A stretch of DNA of 64,000 bases from Lingula anatina. Its lineage: Eukaryota; Brachiopoda; Lingulata; Lingulida; Lingulidae. The notes under the pieces were generated by a model. That model made no database searches. It was not told where the DNA came from and was given only the letters and a program-made list of their open reading frames with translations. The DNA is taken from contig NW_019775214.1 of the NCBI RefSeq assembly GCF_001039355.2, positions 213,669-277,668 on the forward strand, in the 5' to 3' direction. Shown here piece after piece: positions 48,101 through 63,839 of this stretch (its first letter is position 1; every line of letters starts with the position of its first letter). The position numbers and the translations under genes were made by a program.

Positions 48101-51100
48101 CATTGTATATACATTCAACAATATAACGGATTTTTGTTATTTATTTACATATCAGTCTCATTTTCACTTTTCTTGAATCACTTTGGAATATATTCAGTTA
48201 ACATGTAATTAGAACAGTTCCTTTTGATTTTTATCCCTGGATCAATATAAAACCTTTTTGAACATAAATGGTACAGATTTATATTGTTGATTTCTCATTT
48301 TTTAGGATCAACATTGCCTCCAATTCCTCCAATTAGAAAAACAGAACATGTTATTCCTCTGCTGTAATCTTTATATATATTTGTAGCTGCGGTCACCCCA
48401 GTGGAGATTTCGGCCATTCTCCCACCTCAGTCTGGGGAGAAACAGCCCGAGGATGTCACCCGTTTTCTTCTTGCCTCTCTACTGGAGTACATGGTGTCTG
48501 AGGTGACAGTTTTATTTCACTATGAAAGAGGGGTTTTTTTTTTGTGGTCTCTTATAAGGGTGATCAAATAGAATTATTCTTTATTTAGAGACTAAATAAC
48601 ATCAGTCATACATGATTTTTCGGCCCACCAGCTATGGACCTTGGTCACGTGAATGGTGATTTTATCCATACGTGGTTGACTGAAACGTCATGTTTGACTG
48701 ATGTTATTTAACCACTAAGTAAAGAATAATTCTATTTTGTCAGTTTTATTGTAGATTTGGTTTCAAGATTCATTTGAGAATGTTTTTAGTTTTTAAATTT
48801 CACATTTTTAATATACATTTAATACTTCACAAAACTTATAGTAGACACTATGAGTGAATTTTGTTAAGATAGAACAGTTTGCAAAGACAGACAGGGAGAC
48901 CAAATCAATGTATTAAAATTTAAGTTGGGGCTTACTTTGTAATAATAACAATTTTAAAGTTAAGTTCATGACAGAATTAAACCTCTGCCTGTGATTATGG
49001 TGATCTCAGTGAAACGTAATAACATTGACCTCACTCTTTATCCTCTTTATTCAGTGTAACAACATAATGACAGAACTTGTATTTATCAAGGTATCTTTTG
49101 ATTTCCGTTATCAGGTGAACAACATTGAGTGGTCTAATAAGGATGAGAAACAAAGTAGTTTTGACTTCATATTTAATCAGTTCAAGACCTATTACCTTCA
49201 CAACATATTCCCAGAGTTTAACAAGCACACAAGTCTCTATGATCCTGTGCTAGGTTAGTACATTTATTTCTAAGCATATGCTGATTATGTCTCAGAATTT
49301 TAATTATTTTAAATATTTAAAGGCATAGCATGATGTGTGGCATACTCAGACTCCTTAAATCTTTTCAATTAATATTTTGTTTCATATTAAGTGTATATCA
49401 TGAGTATGAACCCTTGTGTTTACACGGAAATGTGTACATTGTATTAAATTTCTAGTTTGCAAGAATGAAGTTTCAGTTTGTTGTGTTTGTAAGATGTGTA
49501 TGACAATGAAGTAGCATTTGTACATTGTAATTTAGATGTGATACTGCAAACTTTTCAGACCTTCCTGTGTTACGCCCCAATCCTGACCCCAGGGGCCCAC
49601 CCACCATACGCCCTGATGCTCTTTCTCTCTGTCAGGAGGTGGTCATCAAATGGATCACTACCTTTGTACATTTGCCAAAGAAACAGGAAACAAAAAAATC
49701 AGAGTAAGTTTGGATGGAAAACAGTGGGAAAAAATCATACATGTTTGTATTTATAACAAAACCATTAATATGTAATGGGTTGTAGTTATTTTCAACCCAT
49801 CGTCTAAAAGTCTATTACCTGGTACAACAGTGAGTGACTTGTGTTGTGTGAACTGTTGTCATTACAGACCGGCTGAAGTCCTGCAGCACCCCCCAGAGCA
49901 TGAGCCAGACGAGGGAGACGGTAACAGCGGAGAAGAGACACTGCGGCCAGAGGACAGCTCCATCCCACCAGAGAGCAGCACCAATACCCTGACCTCTGCT
50001 TCCCACGGGGACGCTGCCTCAACTAAATCAAGTGACGACGAGGATGAAGGACAGCTGCTGACTGAGTTTGAGATTGTCCGCAGCGTTTTGTTTTCCACGC
50101 AGGAGAATGTCAATCTTGTTCATGAAGTGTTTAGACAGGCACTGTTGTTGCCTTTTTACCATAGTGGAGCTATAAAAAAGGTTTTGGCAGTTTATAAGGA
50201 CTGGCTGCAGGTAAGCTTTGCTGTTGTTAAATTATACATGTAAGTTTTTTCATTAACATGTAAACAGGTTAAAAGATAGAGAAACTATTTTTTGACATGT
50301 TTCTTAACATTTTACATCAGACTGATATTTGATAGAATGATTTCAGTTCCTGAAAATGCTTTTAATAGCCTGATGAGAGTTACTTGCTATGATGTCATTA
50401 TTGTGGACTAAATTTGGAAAAAGATGAAAAACCAACAAGATTTACAGTTTATCTGCTATCATGTATCGCATACAGCATTGGGCAAGTTATGAAGCAACAA
50501 CGCATTGAAAGGTTTTAGCCCTTTAAAAGCCTTTAGACTGCAGTTTTGCATAATCAGCTTGCTAGAACCTTTGGTTATGATTACAACCTACATTTTTAGA
50601 ATGAAGCAGACAGACCCGTATTCATGAAAGAACCAAATGATTCTGCAAGGGGAATCGACAACAGAAGAGAAAGTGGCAATGGAAAGTTGGGAAATATATC
50701 TGAAGAGAGCTCATCAGAGGTATAATGATAAAGTTGTCAGTGGAGATATCTTATGTTAAAGTTTCATTTTGTAGTCCCAGGAGGAATTGAAAGTAGATTT
50801 ATATAGTTTTATTAGGTGAATGTGAATAGCTGCTTTTATTTAAGAATTTCACTGAATGTTTTCTTAAAGTGCATCAGTAAACATTGCTTAATTTGAAAAC
50901 CTACTTTCTTTTTGAAGGAAAACTCCTCCACATCACCTCCACCATCTTTTCTCCAAGCTGAGCCCCAACCTGGTATGCGGAAAAGAAACGACTCCTACCT
51001 TGGCGCCATCTTTTCTTCCACGCCTGATCTGGAAGCCAGCGTGTGTGCAGGTTTACAGAACACACTGCAGGTTCTTATCACCAATACTGCTAACGTGTTC

Positions 51101-54100
51101 TTGTTGGAGCCCAGTGAGCATCATAAGGTGTTTTCAGAGCAGGTGGGTAGATTTGGCTCTTGATTATTAGTGCCATAAAATGTTTTTTTTTTTTTTTTTT
51201 TTTTTTTGTGCCTTTGGACTAAGTGTTAGTTTGTAAGATTTGTAGTAAGAGTTTATTAGAGTAACAGGTCTTAATATTTTAAGTTTGTATGCCATTTCTG
51301 GGTCATGATTCACAAAGGAACTTTAGTACATTGTGGGAGTTAACTTAAAGATAGAAACTTTGAACCAAGGTAAATCTGTACCAGTTTACTTTTTAGCCTA
51401 CTGCAGTCATATCTTGCTTCAAAAATAGACTAACGTCCTGGTTTTTAAATCAAATGTTTTAAATCATATGTTTTATTCAACTTCTGCTGTGAAATGGTCA
51501 TTTATTCAAAAAGAAATGCATGGCAGGTCATAACACTTAGGAGGTACTCTTACTAAAATAAGATGTGGAACTTTCAGGTGGAAATGTGTAGAAGAGTGAT
51601 CAACATGTATAGATATGTAGTGATGAATTTGATCATGGAGCAAAGAACTTGGTTGGTATTTTGCTTTATAATTGAAAACTTTAGTCAGTTTTTACCATTT
51701 CTAAGACGTCTTCTTGTTGTATTATAAACATTTGAAAGTAATAAACGTATTTTCTAAATACCAAATGAACTTAACTCCATAAACATAAATATTTGAATTT
51801 TTTAAACTTTTTTGCAGGGAACAATTATTACAAGTATTACTGAAAGTCACTTCAACAGTATTAAAAGAGAATCCACCCCCATACAGAGACAAGAATCTGG
51901 GAGGCAAACTGGGCACTGCAATATTCCAAGTGGGTATAGGGTTTTACAGCATACAAACTTTCTGATCAGTTTTGTCTCCTACTATGTACTATAAATGTGC
52001 CATAGAAATTGTTATGCTTCTTTTTGTTTTATATCTAATTAAGCCATAATATGTGTAGCCTCATTCAAGAAAATCTTTAAAAAACCTTTTTTCGGTCTGG
52101 ATGTATATATGTATTGAAATTGTGAAATGACCAGCATCTGGACTTACACATGCAATTTTTCTATCATTGTTTAATCCAGATAGAATTGTTTTTACTCAGA
52201 GGTATTTACTTAATTATGGAAGACTTTTGTAATTATAATAAAATTGTCATACACTGGTGGGTTTATCTGTGATATTTCTTGTTGTTGAGAGTACAAACAA
52301 CAAGAAATGAACACTCACCAAAGAAAAAAAGCTGACTTTGCCTCAATGCCAGCAGAAGATATATCTGGTATTGGCCGAGGGGTCAGACATTTTATTGCTT
52401 AAATGTTTATTATATTAATTAATAGTTAATATATAACATTAATGGTTAAATAAATGTTGAAGAATTTTGATAAGTCATTTATTTATTTCCAAGTCATCCA
52501 TAACTTAATAATTTAAAGCAGATGTTTTAAACCACACCACACATAAGTATGGGTAACAAAAGATATTTTGTTATTGTTGTGTATAGGAACTTGTTTTACA
52601 AACAGACATCTAAATAATACCCTGTCTTTGTATTGCAGACTTTGATTGTCACCTGGATCAAGGCCAATCTGAGTGTGCATATCTCTACAGAGCTGTGGGA
52701 CCAGTTTCTACAAGTCCTGTCCTCCCTCACACAGTGGGAGGAACTAGTCAGGGAGTGGGCTGTAAGTATTATGGGAACTAGTCAGAGATTGATAATGAGT
52801 GAGAAGAACTTTTGCATATTTGTCGTTGGATTAGAATTTTTTCGATTAGTTGAGTCATTTTGAAACTTTTCTGTCGGCAGCAATATTAGAATTATTTACT
52901 GATTAATATACATAATTCAATATCGTGAGTATAAGAAACTAATATTCCTCGGATTATGTAATGAATAATTTTCTTTTTTTTTTTCAGAAAACTATGGAGA
53001 CGTTGACTAGAGTACTGGTGAGGCAGGTGTACAACTTAGACATGCATGACTTACCTTTAGACAGATTGAGTGAGCAGAAACAGAAGAAGAAAAGGGGAGG
53101 CAAGCAGCAAGGTGATTTTCTTTAATAAAACATACTTTGCAAAAATTATTTTCCTAAAAGATTTTAGAAACTTCAGAGCATCCCAGCAGCAAATGGGCTA
53201 AAAGGTTTACAATGATGCTGTCTTTTATTAATATATAATAAAGCTTTCATAAAAATGCAAAAAAGAGAATGTAGCACATTCATTTTACAATGTTCAGGAT
53301 AAAACAACATGAGGTCTTGGTATCATTTTTATTGACATTTTTGTTGAATTAGGGTGGTATACTGATTCTGAATTAAAATCTACTTATTTTATTATTCTAG
53401 GCAAGAGGCATACCAGGACATTTTCCAGAGCCTGGAGCCGTATAGAAAAAGAACATGTGGCCCAAAGTTTTCTTATCCAGTCCACCAATCAGTTAACTAC
53501 AGTGGCAGAGAATGGCCAGTCTGGGGCCACAGCACCTCCTACCATTATTACTACCAGTAAGAAAGAACTGGCACTATACTGGACAGATTCATAACCTGCA
53601 GTGGCATAACCCAGCACAATTTGACGTCTTTGCAGATTTTACAGATACAAATACATACATTGATTTGTCAGATACTTTTTGTGTTTGACTTTCTTTGCCA
53701 AAGATTTTTTAAATAAATAGGGACAGGAAAAATTACAATTGTATCTAAAAAGTCATTTCTTAGGTACAGCTTGTATTGTGCATTAAGCACTAGGTAAGTT
53801 TATGCAAATAGAAGCTATATATTTTAGGATATGACAGGATTAGAGTTTTTGTGCTGTGAATAAAATTTCAGATGGAGATGCAAGTAACAAAGCTGTCCTG
53901 TGGAAATTTCAGGTTTTGAAGGTTCAGAGTTACCAGAGGCCCCAGTACGTCGCCAGAGGTCTTTTAGTGGAGATTCCTCACCAGCTCATTCCAGATCAGC
54001 CAGCGACATCGATGAGGGTGCCGCACAGCTAGTGCGCAGCAGCAGTGACAGCAACATAGCCCTAATTGATCTGGAGGGAAGGCGGAAAAATAAAGGTACA

Positions 54101-55946
54101 GATCAAAATGATAGAGTGACAAGAAGCCTAGTGCATGTACAATGAGGCAGTCCATAGGTGTGTTACTTATGGTACAGTACAGGCTGTTCTCCATTGGGAT
54201 TTAATAACTGTTGAACTTTATGCCACAGGTCTTTCACCCCACTTCATGTTATACCTATCCAATAACACACAGGAACTTGATTTGATGCAGAAGCATCTCT
54301 TTTCAAGTCAACTCTTACGATTGTGCAAGCCTGTTAACCAAAGAAACATATTCATTTACACAGATGCTTTAGCATCTTTATATAAAGAGCAAACTGTTAA
54401 AAAGAACTGCTTTTATTTGTATTTATTTTGTTTTATTTTAATTTCAGGCTCCAGTTTTGTCAGTGATACCAGTGCTGATTCTTCTGGTAATGCTGAAACT
54501 ACTGATGATGAAGAACACAGGGGTAATAAGATAATAATAATAGATCTGGATCAATAAGAAATGTTTATTTGTCACAAACTTGAATGTTTCACTGTAGGCT
54601 TTTGACTTAATTCTAAAGTATGAACTGTTCTCTTGAATATTTGTATGATTCAGATGTGTGGTTTTTATGACATATTACAACATGTTCTGTCTATTCATTT
54701 TCCTTCAATTTGTCTATGAAAACTAGTGAAGATATTGATCAGAAGTGATTATTTCTTTATTGAAACTTGTATCCAGGATTGTGTTTAAATGTTTTAAAGA
54801 AAATATGCTTTTGAAGATGCCTCTAAACAATAACAAAATTGGTCATATAAACCCCTTCTGGTAAATGCTTTGGCACAAATTACAAATCCTTTAAATTCCT
54901 TCTTTGTTTCCCATAGATTCATCCCAAGTTTTAGTGAAAAACTAGGTGGTTGTATATTTATTAACAAATCTAGGTAGTTCTAATCAGATAAGGTAATATT
55001 TTGACCTTTTCTGTGATGTTTCTGATCCAGACTTACTGAACATCAGCCAAGAGGACCAGGAGGTAGCCACAGTCACGGCAGGCCTGTCGTCTGCTCTCAT
55101 TGACACTGCTGCCATGATCACGGACACCACCAGTATGACCAGTGCCGAGAGTATTCTGGTGCCCTATACCTTCATGGACCATGAGAAGAGTGGCGACAGT
55201 GGGAGCACAGAGAAAAGTGATTCAGATCAAGCAAGAAGAGGTATAGTGTGGTTTTAGGCATTATTGATGCGTTTGTAAATATGGAATGTAAATTTTTCAA
55301 GAAAGTGCAGTTTTGCGCAGCTTTAGAACTACAGTTTTCTTTATTATGACAGCGAAGTTAAAAACTGTTATCAAAGTTTTTGAAATAAGCAATTGCTTAT
55401 TGTAAAGCTAAATCCATTCACTGGGAGAAACACTATATCTAGTAATTAAGCTCAACTCATGTAAATATAAAAATAATAAAACTAAATTCATATGAAGTAA
55501 AACAAATAGTGTTGATGAAAAGAGATGTTCCATTGATTTTTTTAAAAATTCGTCAATTCAACAGTAAAAAGAGATCAGAGCTTTATTTGTTTTTTAAGCA
55601 GGCTCCACCTCCTCCCCAGTGTCATTTCACTCTACCAGGTCAAGGTCAACATCAAGGTCAGGGTCACCTGTGACCTACAGACAATCTGAAGACCTGCACG
55701 AAGAACCTGTATTCAGAAGAGGTGACTGACTCTTGTTATGTTATGTTCTTGTATTGTTCTTGCCTTTTATGCGCATTTCTTGAGAGCATTTTATAAAATG
55801 TTAATAGATAATTAAAGTATGATGATAGTGATAATAGGGATAATAACAAACAAAAGAATGAAGGAAGAAGGAGGCAAATGTTGGAATAAGCATAAAACTA
55901 CACACAGTAATTGTACTAGTGTGTGTGTTTGCGTGTGTGTGTGTAT

Positions 55947-55993
<47 letters not shown>

Positions 55994-58900
55994 TATTTTC
56001 CAGATGATTCCTCCTCCATGATCAGGTCTCAGTCCAGGTCTCCCTCTCCTGGTCCTGAGGAGGAAGAGTTATATGAGGTAGAGAAGGAGGAACTTCACAT
56101 CAAAGACTCTGACACCCCTGATAGAGAGAGTATCCATATTGAAGAGGAGACACCTGATGAAAATCTTCTAAGCCCAGGTAAAAAAAAACACTTAGTTTCT
56201 AAAATAATGTGTTCCTTTTTTCATTTGCAAGAAACAAATATTCTGTGTGTTAGAATCCATAAAAGCAAGAGTAAATTTTGTTGCATTTTAGATTGGATAA
56301 ACACTTACCTTAAACTGTTCATAGCATTATCTAAGAACAAAAGTTCAGTTAGTAAAGAGATAACAATTAAAAACAAACCGTATAAGTTATTTTTTGTTTG
56401 TATATATAATGTTATCAGTGCATTTTTGTCTAGAATGCTATTGCTGTATAAAAAAAAAACACTGTCATTTTCGATGTGGGTGTGTGTTTCAGTATTAACC
56501 ATGCATTCCTGTCCTGAAGACAGTCGCTGTGTCTTGGCTGGTGGTAACGTCACAGGCTGGACACCAGAGGCCGCTGTCATCCTGTGGAGACGGATGCTGG
56601 GAGCCCTGGGGGACATCAACCAGATCAAAGACCCAGACATCCACGCCAGTGTGTTTGAATATTTTTGTGACCTCACAGACTCTCTTATCAAAGTGAGTGC
56701 CCTTCCTCTTAGAATATTTTAGAAAAATTTTATCGCATTTATGTGCTTTGCTAATAGTACTTTTGTTAATAGAATGTTGAACATGGAAACAGTGACATAT
56801 TTATGTGAACTTAATTGAATCTTATTATAATTTTGAGTATTTAATTTTTTTTTATTTTTATGTTAATTTGATCTTAAAAACAACAAGCATGTGTCATTTG
56901 AAATTAGAATTTTAAAAAGTTTTTATCTTGAACCATCACTCTTTACAGTGATGACTATGCAAAAGAATTTTGAAGTATTTCAAAATTCTTTTCTTTTAGG
57001 TACGTGAAAACCAAAGTGTAACTCCAGACAATCAATCTTCTCCAATACGGCCAGAATTTATTCCTCCTATCCTCATGATAGCTCCATGGTTATTCCGGGT
57101 AAGTACTTACTGTACACACACCCTTCCTGGAATGTGACACAAAATTTAAAAACTTGTGGATGTTCTGCTGTGTTGCTTTCATACTGTTTAGAGAGAAGCT
57201 CTCATATCTGCTTAAAAACATGGACGTCTGCCTTCCGTCTGTAAGTCTTTATGATAATCTTTATGCATCCTTATACAATTACATCAGAGAAAATCTTTTA
57301 AATCATTTATTTATTAGACATCAAATTTTCATCATATTGAATTTTTATGTTTTTGTGTTTGTAAATTAGGCTGTAGAGCTTCAGGACCGCTACAAGAGAG
57401 GCAGGTTACTAGCCTACAGGTTACTGTGTGTAATATCTCTGAGACGCCACGACGTCCCCTTACCAATGGACCACCTGTCTCAGTTCTATAGAGTTCTACA
57501 CGAAGGTCTGATGAGTAATGATCAAGTGAGTAAACAGTCCAAACCTCTTTTTGTGGACACTTACATAAAGGACCTTTGAATATATTCTGTCAGTTCTGGC
57601 AGTGAAATTTCTCTGAGAGCACAAATCGAAAAAATTACTTTTAATGTCCAGTGGATTATCCATCTCATTTCTTAATAACTTTCTGTGTCAGTTCTCTCAG
57701 TAAATTATAATAAAGTAATTAAAACATTTACCAGGATGTGGTGAATGCGTTGGTGAGACACTGCGGTCCACGCTTCTTCTCTATGCCATTACCAGGCTCC
57801 ACCATATTACTACTAGACTTCCTTCATGCCGCCAACACCATAGCCTCTTCCACAGACCTCAAAGAGGTAAGTTGCCTTCCACCAGCTTCTGCCATCTATT
57901 TATAGTTACATTCCTAATTCCTGATGTGGTTTTCTCGCCTTTTGATGAATTGATGTACTTGAGTTCTGAAGCTAAGCCCAGAAAGAATTCCATTTACTGT
58001 TTGTGAAACTCTAGATCAGGCTGTTTGACCCAAGAGGCTTGTACAAAAGTGCTAACTATATATTTATCAGTCCTCTAGAAAGAAATTCACTCTACTGTTA
58101 AATGAATGTAAAAAAAAAAAAAAAGAGTTGATTTTTGGGAAGAAATTCGATATAACTTAGGCAGATATATTGTGTTTTGACATGGTATGATTAGACACAC
58201 AAACAGCTTGAGGGAAAATTTTTAAATTGCTGTAATAAATCACTTCAGGCTCCCAGAACAGAGGCAGTGTCCATCCTGGGCTCTCTCCTGTGTCTTCCCA
58301 ACCACTTTGGCCAGCTGTCTGTCCTGCAGCCCAGTCCAGTGGAAATGACCATGATGTGGTGCAATGACCTCAAGGACCATCTCATTAGTATGGTGTTGAA
58401 GTGTGGAAAGAAAGAGCCAGCTGGACTGGCAAGGTAAGAGATTTTGGACAGAGAACAGCCTGGTTAGAGGGTTTGGACAAAAAAAGACAGCAAGGCTGAA
58501 TAAGTGAAAGGTTTTGGACAGAAAAGAGCCACAGATGAAATATGTGGAAGATTGACTCGAAACAACAGCTAAAATGTTCACAAGTTGGAAATAACTTTGA
58601 AAAACCAATTTTTTACAAGGTTGTAGCCAGATTTAGTGGTCAGTTTCCTCAACCTGATGGCAAATGCCACAGTCTGTTAAAATTATTATGCTGATTTTGT
58701 TTTGTTTTCAGATGTGTAGCAATTAGTAGTTTAGGGATATTTATTTATGAAGAGTTGAGTCATGGGTCCATGCACTCTAAGATGAAGGAGGCAGTGAATG
58801 TACTACTGGCAGTGTTGAAAGTAAGTAGTCCATTTTGTTACTACAACAAATGACTGTTTTATGGTTTGTCATGAAGACAACAGTAAATTTAACACCAAAT

Positions 58901-61900
58901 GTCCATGTCTTCTGCTAAAAGTTAATCTTGTAGAAATTCCCTTTGAAAATCCTGGAGGAAATATTTGTTCAATCTTCTGTGGAGATTTAGCAATTTTTAT
59001 CAGGATTTTAAGTAATATTTCTATGAGATTTGACAGTGAAAAAATCATCCCAATCACAAGAATTGTTGCTATAAGAGTTGTATGTGAGTAACTGTTAAAT
59101 TTATTGTTTTTATATATTATTCATTTCCCATTTGAGACTACCATAGTTCTTTATTCTTTTCATGACAGAGAATATCTGTTTTATCTAATATGGCACTCTA
59201 ACTGATATTACTTCTTTTTCTTAGAAAGTTTTGCATCTTTGATAAAAATCTTCTGAAAGGGGGGCTTTATCAAATTTACTTATAATCAAACTATTAACAC
59301 TGTTGCATCCTTAAGTACAACTTTTACTTTCTGTGCTTTTATTTCAATTGTATAAAGCTAATGGAAGCAATTTCTTTCCTTTTAATTTTCAAAATGAGTT
59401 TTTCTTTTGATGTGCTGACTAAAATAGTTGTTGTGTAAGTTTTGTACATACTAGCAACCTTTCAGTGAATTTAGGGAAACCAAAGGAAATGGTCATAGCA
59501 AGTTTTATTAGATGAAACAAAGATGCTGGAAATAACTACTTAAAATGTTTTTAAATAATTTTTTCTTCTGAAAATTTAAAAAAATGATTATTTCTTTGGC
59601 AGTATTTATGGCAAGTAAAAGCAAAGAGTCACAATTCTCAAAAATTTTTTGTCAGACTTACTTTGTTCACAATGCTGTCAACAATGAGCAATTTTCAGAG
59701 GACAAAAAAAAATATAGGGAGTCCATTGCATGTGACTGAGACAAGTGGAGCTCTGTTCTTGTTTCTTTATTGCTAGCTGCTTCAGTTCAGCATCTTGTTG
59801 TTTTAGAATTGTTTGAGCCCTAAGAAGGAATGGAGAAAGGTATATGATCTATTGTGTTATTTGATCAGTGCCGCTTTCCCAGTATTTCAAGATAGGTTCT
59901 CAGTTTGGATTAAATTTTGGATTTAACAGAAACCAGTTTAAGCCTAACTTCACTTATTAAAGTAGATCCTTAATTGCAACCCCTTGGGTGAGCTGTGTGC
60001 TCTGTGGCAGGTCATCCATTTACATAATGCATTTTTTAAAAATTGATTTTATAAAATGTTATTCCATGTTTTCAGCATTTTGTTTCGACCAGTGAGGCAT
60101 TATTGTATAACTTATTATTAACACAACACACTTAACATATGAATTACTTATGTTCTGTCTCATTGGTTGATTCAAAAAGCTGGCACTGGGTAAAGGAATA
60201 AGAGAGTGTGGGAAAGTCATGAAAGTTCCTTCACTGTAGTAAAATTGAGTGCCTAACTTGAAATGAGTTCAAGGAAAAGCTGCAGATCAAACGACTTTCA
60301 CAAATGCATGCACATTTCAGTTTTTATTATTATTATTATTATTACCATGGCAATGATGTTCCTGTATATATCTCATGTATAGGTTTGGCCCAGCATCAAT
60401 GTAAGTTGTTTATTATTTTTGTTTACCATAGGACAATATAGAATTGTATACAGTTTTTTTTTCATCTCCCAGTGTCCATCAAAATATTGTATAACCATAG
60501 CCTTCTTATCAAAGGCCAGTTTGATAAAAGAATGGTATAAAAAAGTTTGTCATAAATTGAGAACAAATTTTTTATTATGCATTGGCGGAAGTTAAATCAG
60601 TACAGTCCTCTTAAATGAAATGTTGCGCTTTCTTTTTAAGAGAGAGAGGCTTTCATATTTTTCAGACCATTTATAACTTGTTTAGTCCACCACGATGGAT
60701 TTATTCTCTGAAGTAGATCAACGTTTGCAATTGAAAAGGGAAGACCAACTTTCTGTATTTAGTTCTTTTGGGCAACAGATTCCACAACTGTTTAAATTGT
60801 ACACAGTTCATATATATTGTCCTATTGGTTGGCCTGGGGAGATAATACACAGCTAGTCACGTAATGACCTACTAATGTCAGATGTTAAGACATATTTAAG
60901 GTTATTCGTGGTAAGATGCTTACCCTGCATTATTTCTAAGTGCATGATGAGAAGATGCAGTTTTTAGATAGATAATCAGTATAATCAAAAATAAGACCCG
61001 TGTTTATTAGCCTAATAAAACTGGAAAGTTTGCAGGTAAATGCAGTTTTCACCTTGATGACTAACTTCGTTGAGGATTTACTGTACAATTGGTGTTGGGC
61101 TAGACCTTTACATATCTTTCATTATTACAACAATGAAATGCAACCAATAACTGGCTTTGACATCGGTGTGTGTAATATGAGATTGAAATCTGTTGAACAA
61201 GTTTATTGCTCTTCCAATTACTAACTAAATCATCCCTATTGATGGAGGATGACAGTATATTTTGAATCTAAATAATTGAAGTACTCTAACCTAATGGTAT
61301 CTAGACTTTAACAAGGCTATGTTCCAAGGTAACATAGAAAGGTAGTTCAGGGTGCAACTTTTTTTACCAATTACCAAATTCGGTATATGGCCTGTTTTCA
61401 AGCCAAGAGAAAGGACATTCAGATTTCCATACTGGTAAAGCACTTGCTAAGAGTATAATGCTTGAATATATACATTGTCAAGTTTGTGAGTGGATGTGGA
61501 TGAATTACACCTCTGTGATTCAAGAATTAGTAATGGATTTGTCAGCTGACTCTTTGTATATATATAATTGTAACAAGGTGAATATAGAGGTGATATTTAC
61601 ACAACACATTGATCTGAAAAATTAGAGTGATTAATTGGCACTTAGAAAACTTTTTTGTGCACTGCACACCTAATTGTTTGCAAAGATCAGAAAATAATGT
61701 ATTTCTATTTACTATTCATTTAGCACTGTGATTAAATTTCAGTGATATTTAAAACTTGTCAAAATAATATCATTTTGTCATCTGTTGATCAGAATTAATT
61801 GTTGCAGAACCTTTTTGGATCAATGTGGTTTGCATAAAAAAAATGTAATCAGATTTTTTTTCTGAAATTTGGTAGGTGTTATTGGTTTGGTAAATTTTTA

Positions 61901-63772
61901 TATATATATTCAAGAATCTAATAAGTCCAGTTTAGAGGTAATAAAACTAAAAAAATATAAAGTCTAGCATCTATAAGAGTGAACTTTGCTGTATCTCCTC
62001 TATGCTGGGAAGCAGCCAGGAGCTTTCTCAGTCTCGACGCTTAATTTTTCTGCTTAGTGTAAAGCCTGTTTCTCAACAATGGCCACCATCCTGTTATATT
62101 TCAGTATAGTACTAACCAGCTCTCTGATCCCAAGGTCAGTTATATGCTACAGCACAGCTGAACACTTGCTTATGTGCTTATTTAAAAAATCTTCACTGGT
62201 CATTTTCATAAATTCTTTTTGATCCTGCTGCATATTAGTCATTTTGCTTTACCCCCAAGTTTTATATACTTGTCTCAGGTAATACATTTTTAATCAACAT
62301 TTGGTATAGTTATTAAAAAAACAAAAAGGATCGTCATGAGATAGATGAAATAGTATTAACATTTCCACCCAGTCCTACCTATCCCCTCTCTCTCTCTCCC
62401 TCTCTCTCTCTCTCTTTCTTTCTCTCTCTCTCTCTCCATATTTATGCCTTTTATCATGCTCCTAATCCAATTTCACATTCTTGATTTATTATAATTAATC
62501 CATATCTGAGCATAAATAATAAGACAGTTGCAATGCCATATACCATTCCTATCAGCTTGGCTTATGTTTAAAACATGCTTAGTTAACACATAACAGTGAG
62601 ATATTTCCACTACATAAACAAAACAGTTGTGAATTAAGCATGATGTATTTGTTATCCTTGATACTTATTCTGTCACTGACAGTAATAATTTTTCCTTCTC
62701 TTAATTTTGTGAACTAATACTGTATGCAGCTCTGTTCTTTATACTGTGACTATCTTTCACACTCAGTGACTTACGTATAGTTGTTCTTAAAATCATTTTA
62801 TTTTATCAACCTGCTTCGCAAGTGCAGAGGTTACAAAATCCAAACAGAATGACAATTCCTAATTTTCTTCATAAAGAATATATTTTACCAAGTATTTTTC
62901 CCCTCTTACTTTTCTAGTTCAACAGTAAGTTGGTGGCACAGGTGGCTTGTGACATGCTGAGATTGCTGTGTGATCACATCCCCACACTATTAGAGCACCA
63001 ACCTGATCTGCCAAAGAAGATCATAGAAGTGATGGCCTCTACATTGTCTTCTCTGCTACCTGCCAGTGAGCACCAGCATTCTGAAGAAGAGAAGAGGGTA
63101 GGTAGAGTAAAATGAAAATTTCGATGAAAATTTAACAAAATCTGACATGTCAGAAAAGTTTTTATAAAATGATATATTAAGGTGATTTTTAAAAGTGCTT
63201 GGGTGTTAATTAAGTAGTGAATATCCAAAAAGTACTATTTTTTTGCACATAATATGAAGATTTGTTTTGTTAATTTATTTGCACATTTAGTTATATTTTC
63301 TGTGATCATAAAACATTTATTTATTTATTCTTGCAGCTATTGGTATCTATCATGTTCTGTATGTTGGAGTGGTGTATGCACATGCCTCTACACACACTGC
63401 TAGAGAAGTCAGACAGTGGAAGGAGCATTCTGTATAGAGTGTTTAGGGTATGTGTGGATCCAAGTATTCATATTGTTCCTTGGGGGTTATGTATAGGAAT
63501 GTAGCCCCTACCCTCCTAGTGCATAGTTATTGATAATAGTATTTTTAATTTACTCTTACATGATTTTTACTCATATAGATATGTTTATGCAAAGTATTTA
63601 CTTTTAGTTTATTTATTTATTTAACTTTACTTATTGAGGGTAAAAACATGCTAAATATAAAATTTATCTTCCCCATGATTATTTTGAAATTTCAAATTGT
63701 ATATCTGCATTATAAAAAATTCAAGGAAGAGAATATAAAAACTGTAATAGATAAACAAATGTCGTTGTCAGA

Positions 63773-63839
<67 letters not shown>

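Noticed and set aside
48305-48366. Possible extra RALGAPA exon after TTTTTTAG at 48305
   Set aside because: The frame closes quickly (TAA at 48365-48367) with no donor, and the exon at 48387 joins the previous one in frame without it.
55919-56722. 267-residue open frame, the longest in the window
   Set aside because: It starts in a (GT)n/(ATTT)n repeat, reads through the real RALGAPA exon 56004-56177, then its intron, then exon 56493-56692. Only the two exon parts are coding.
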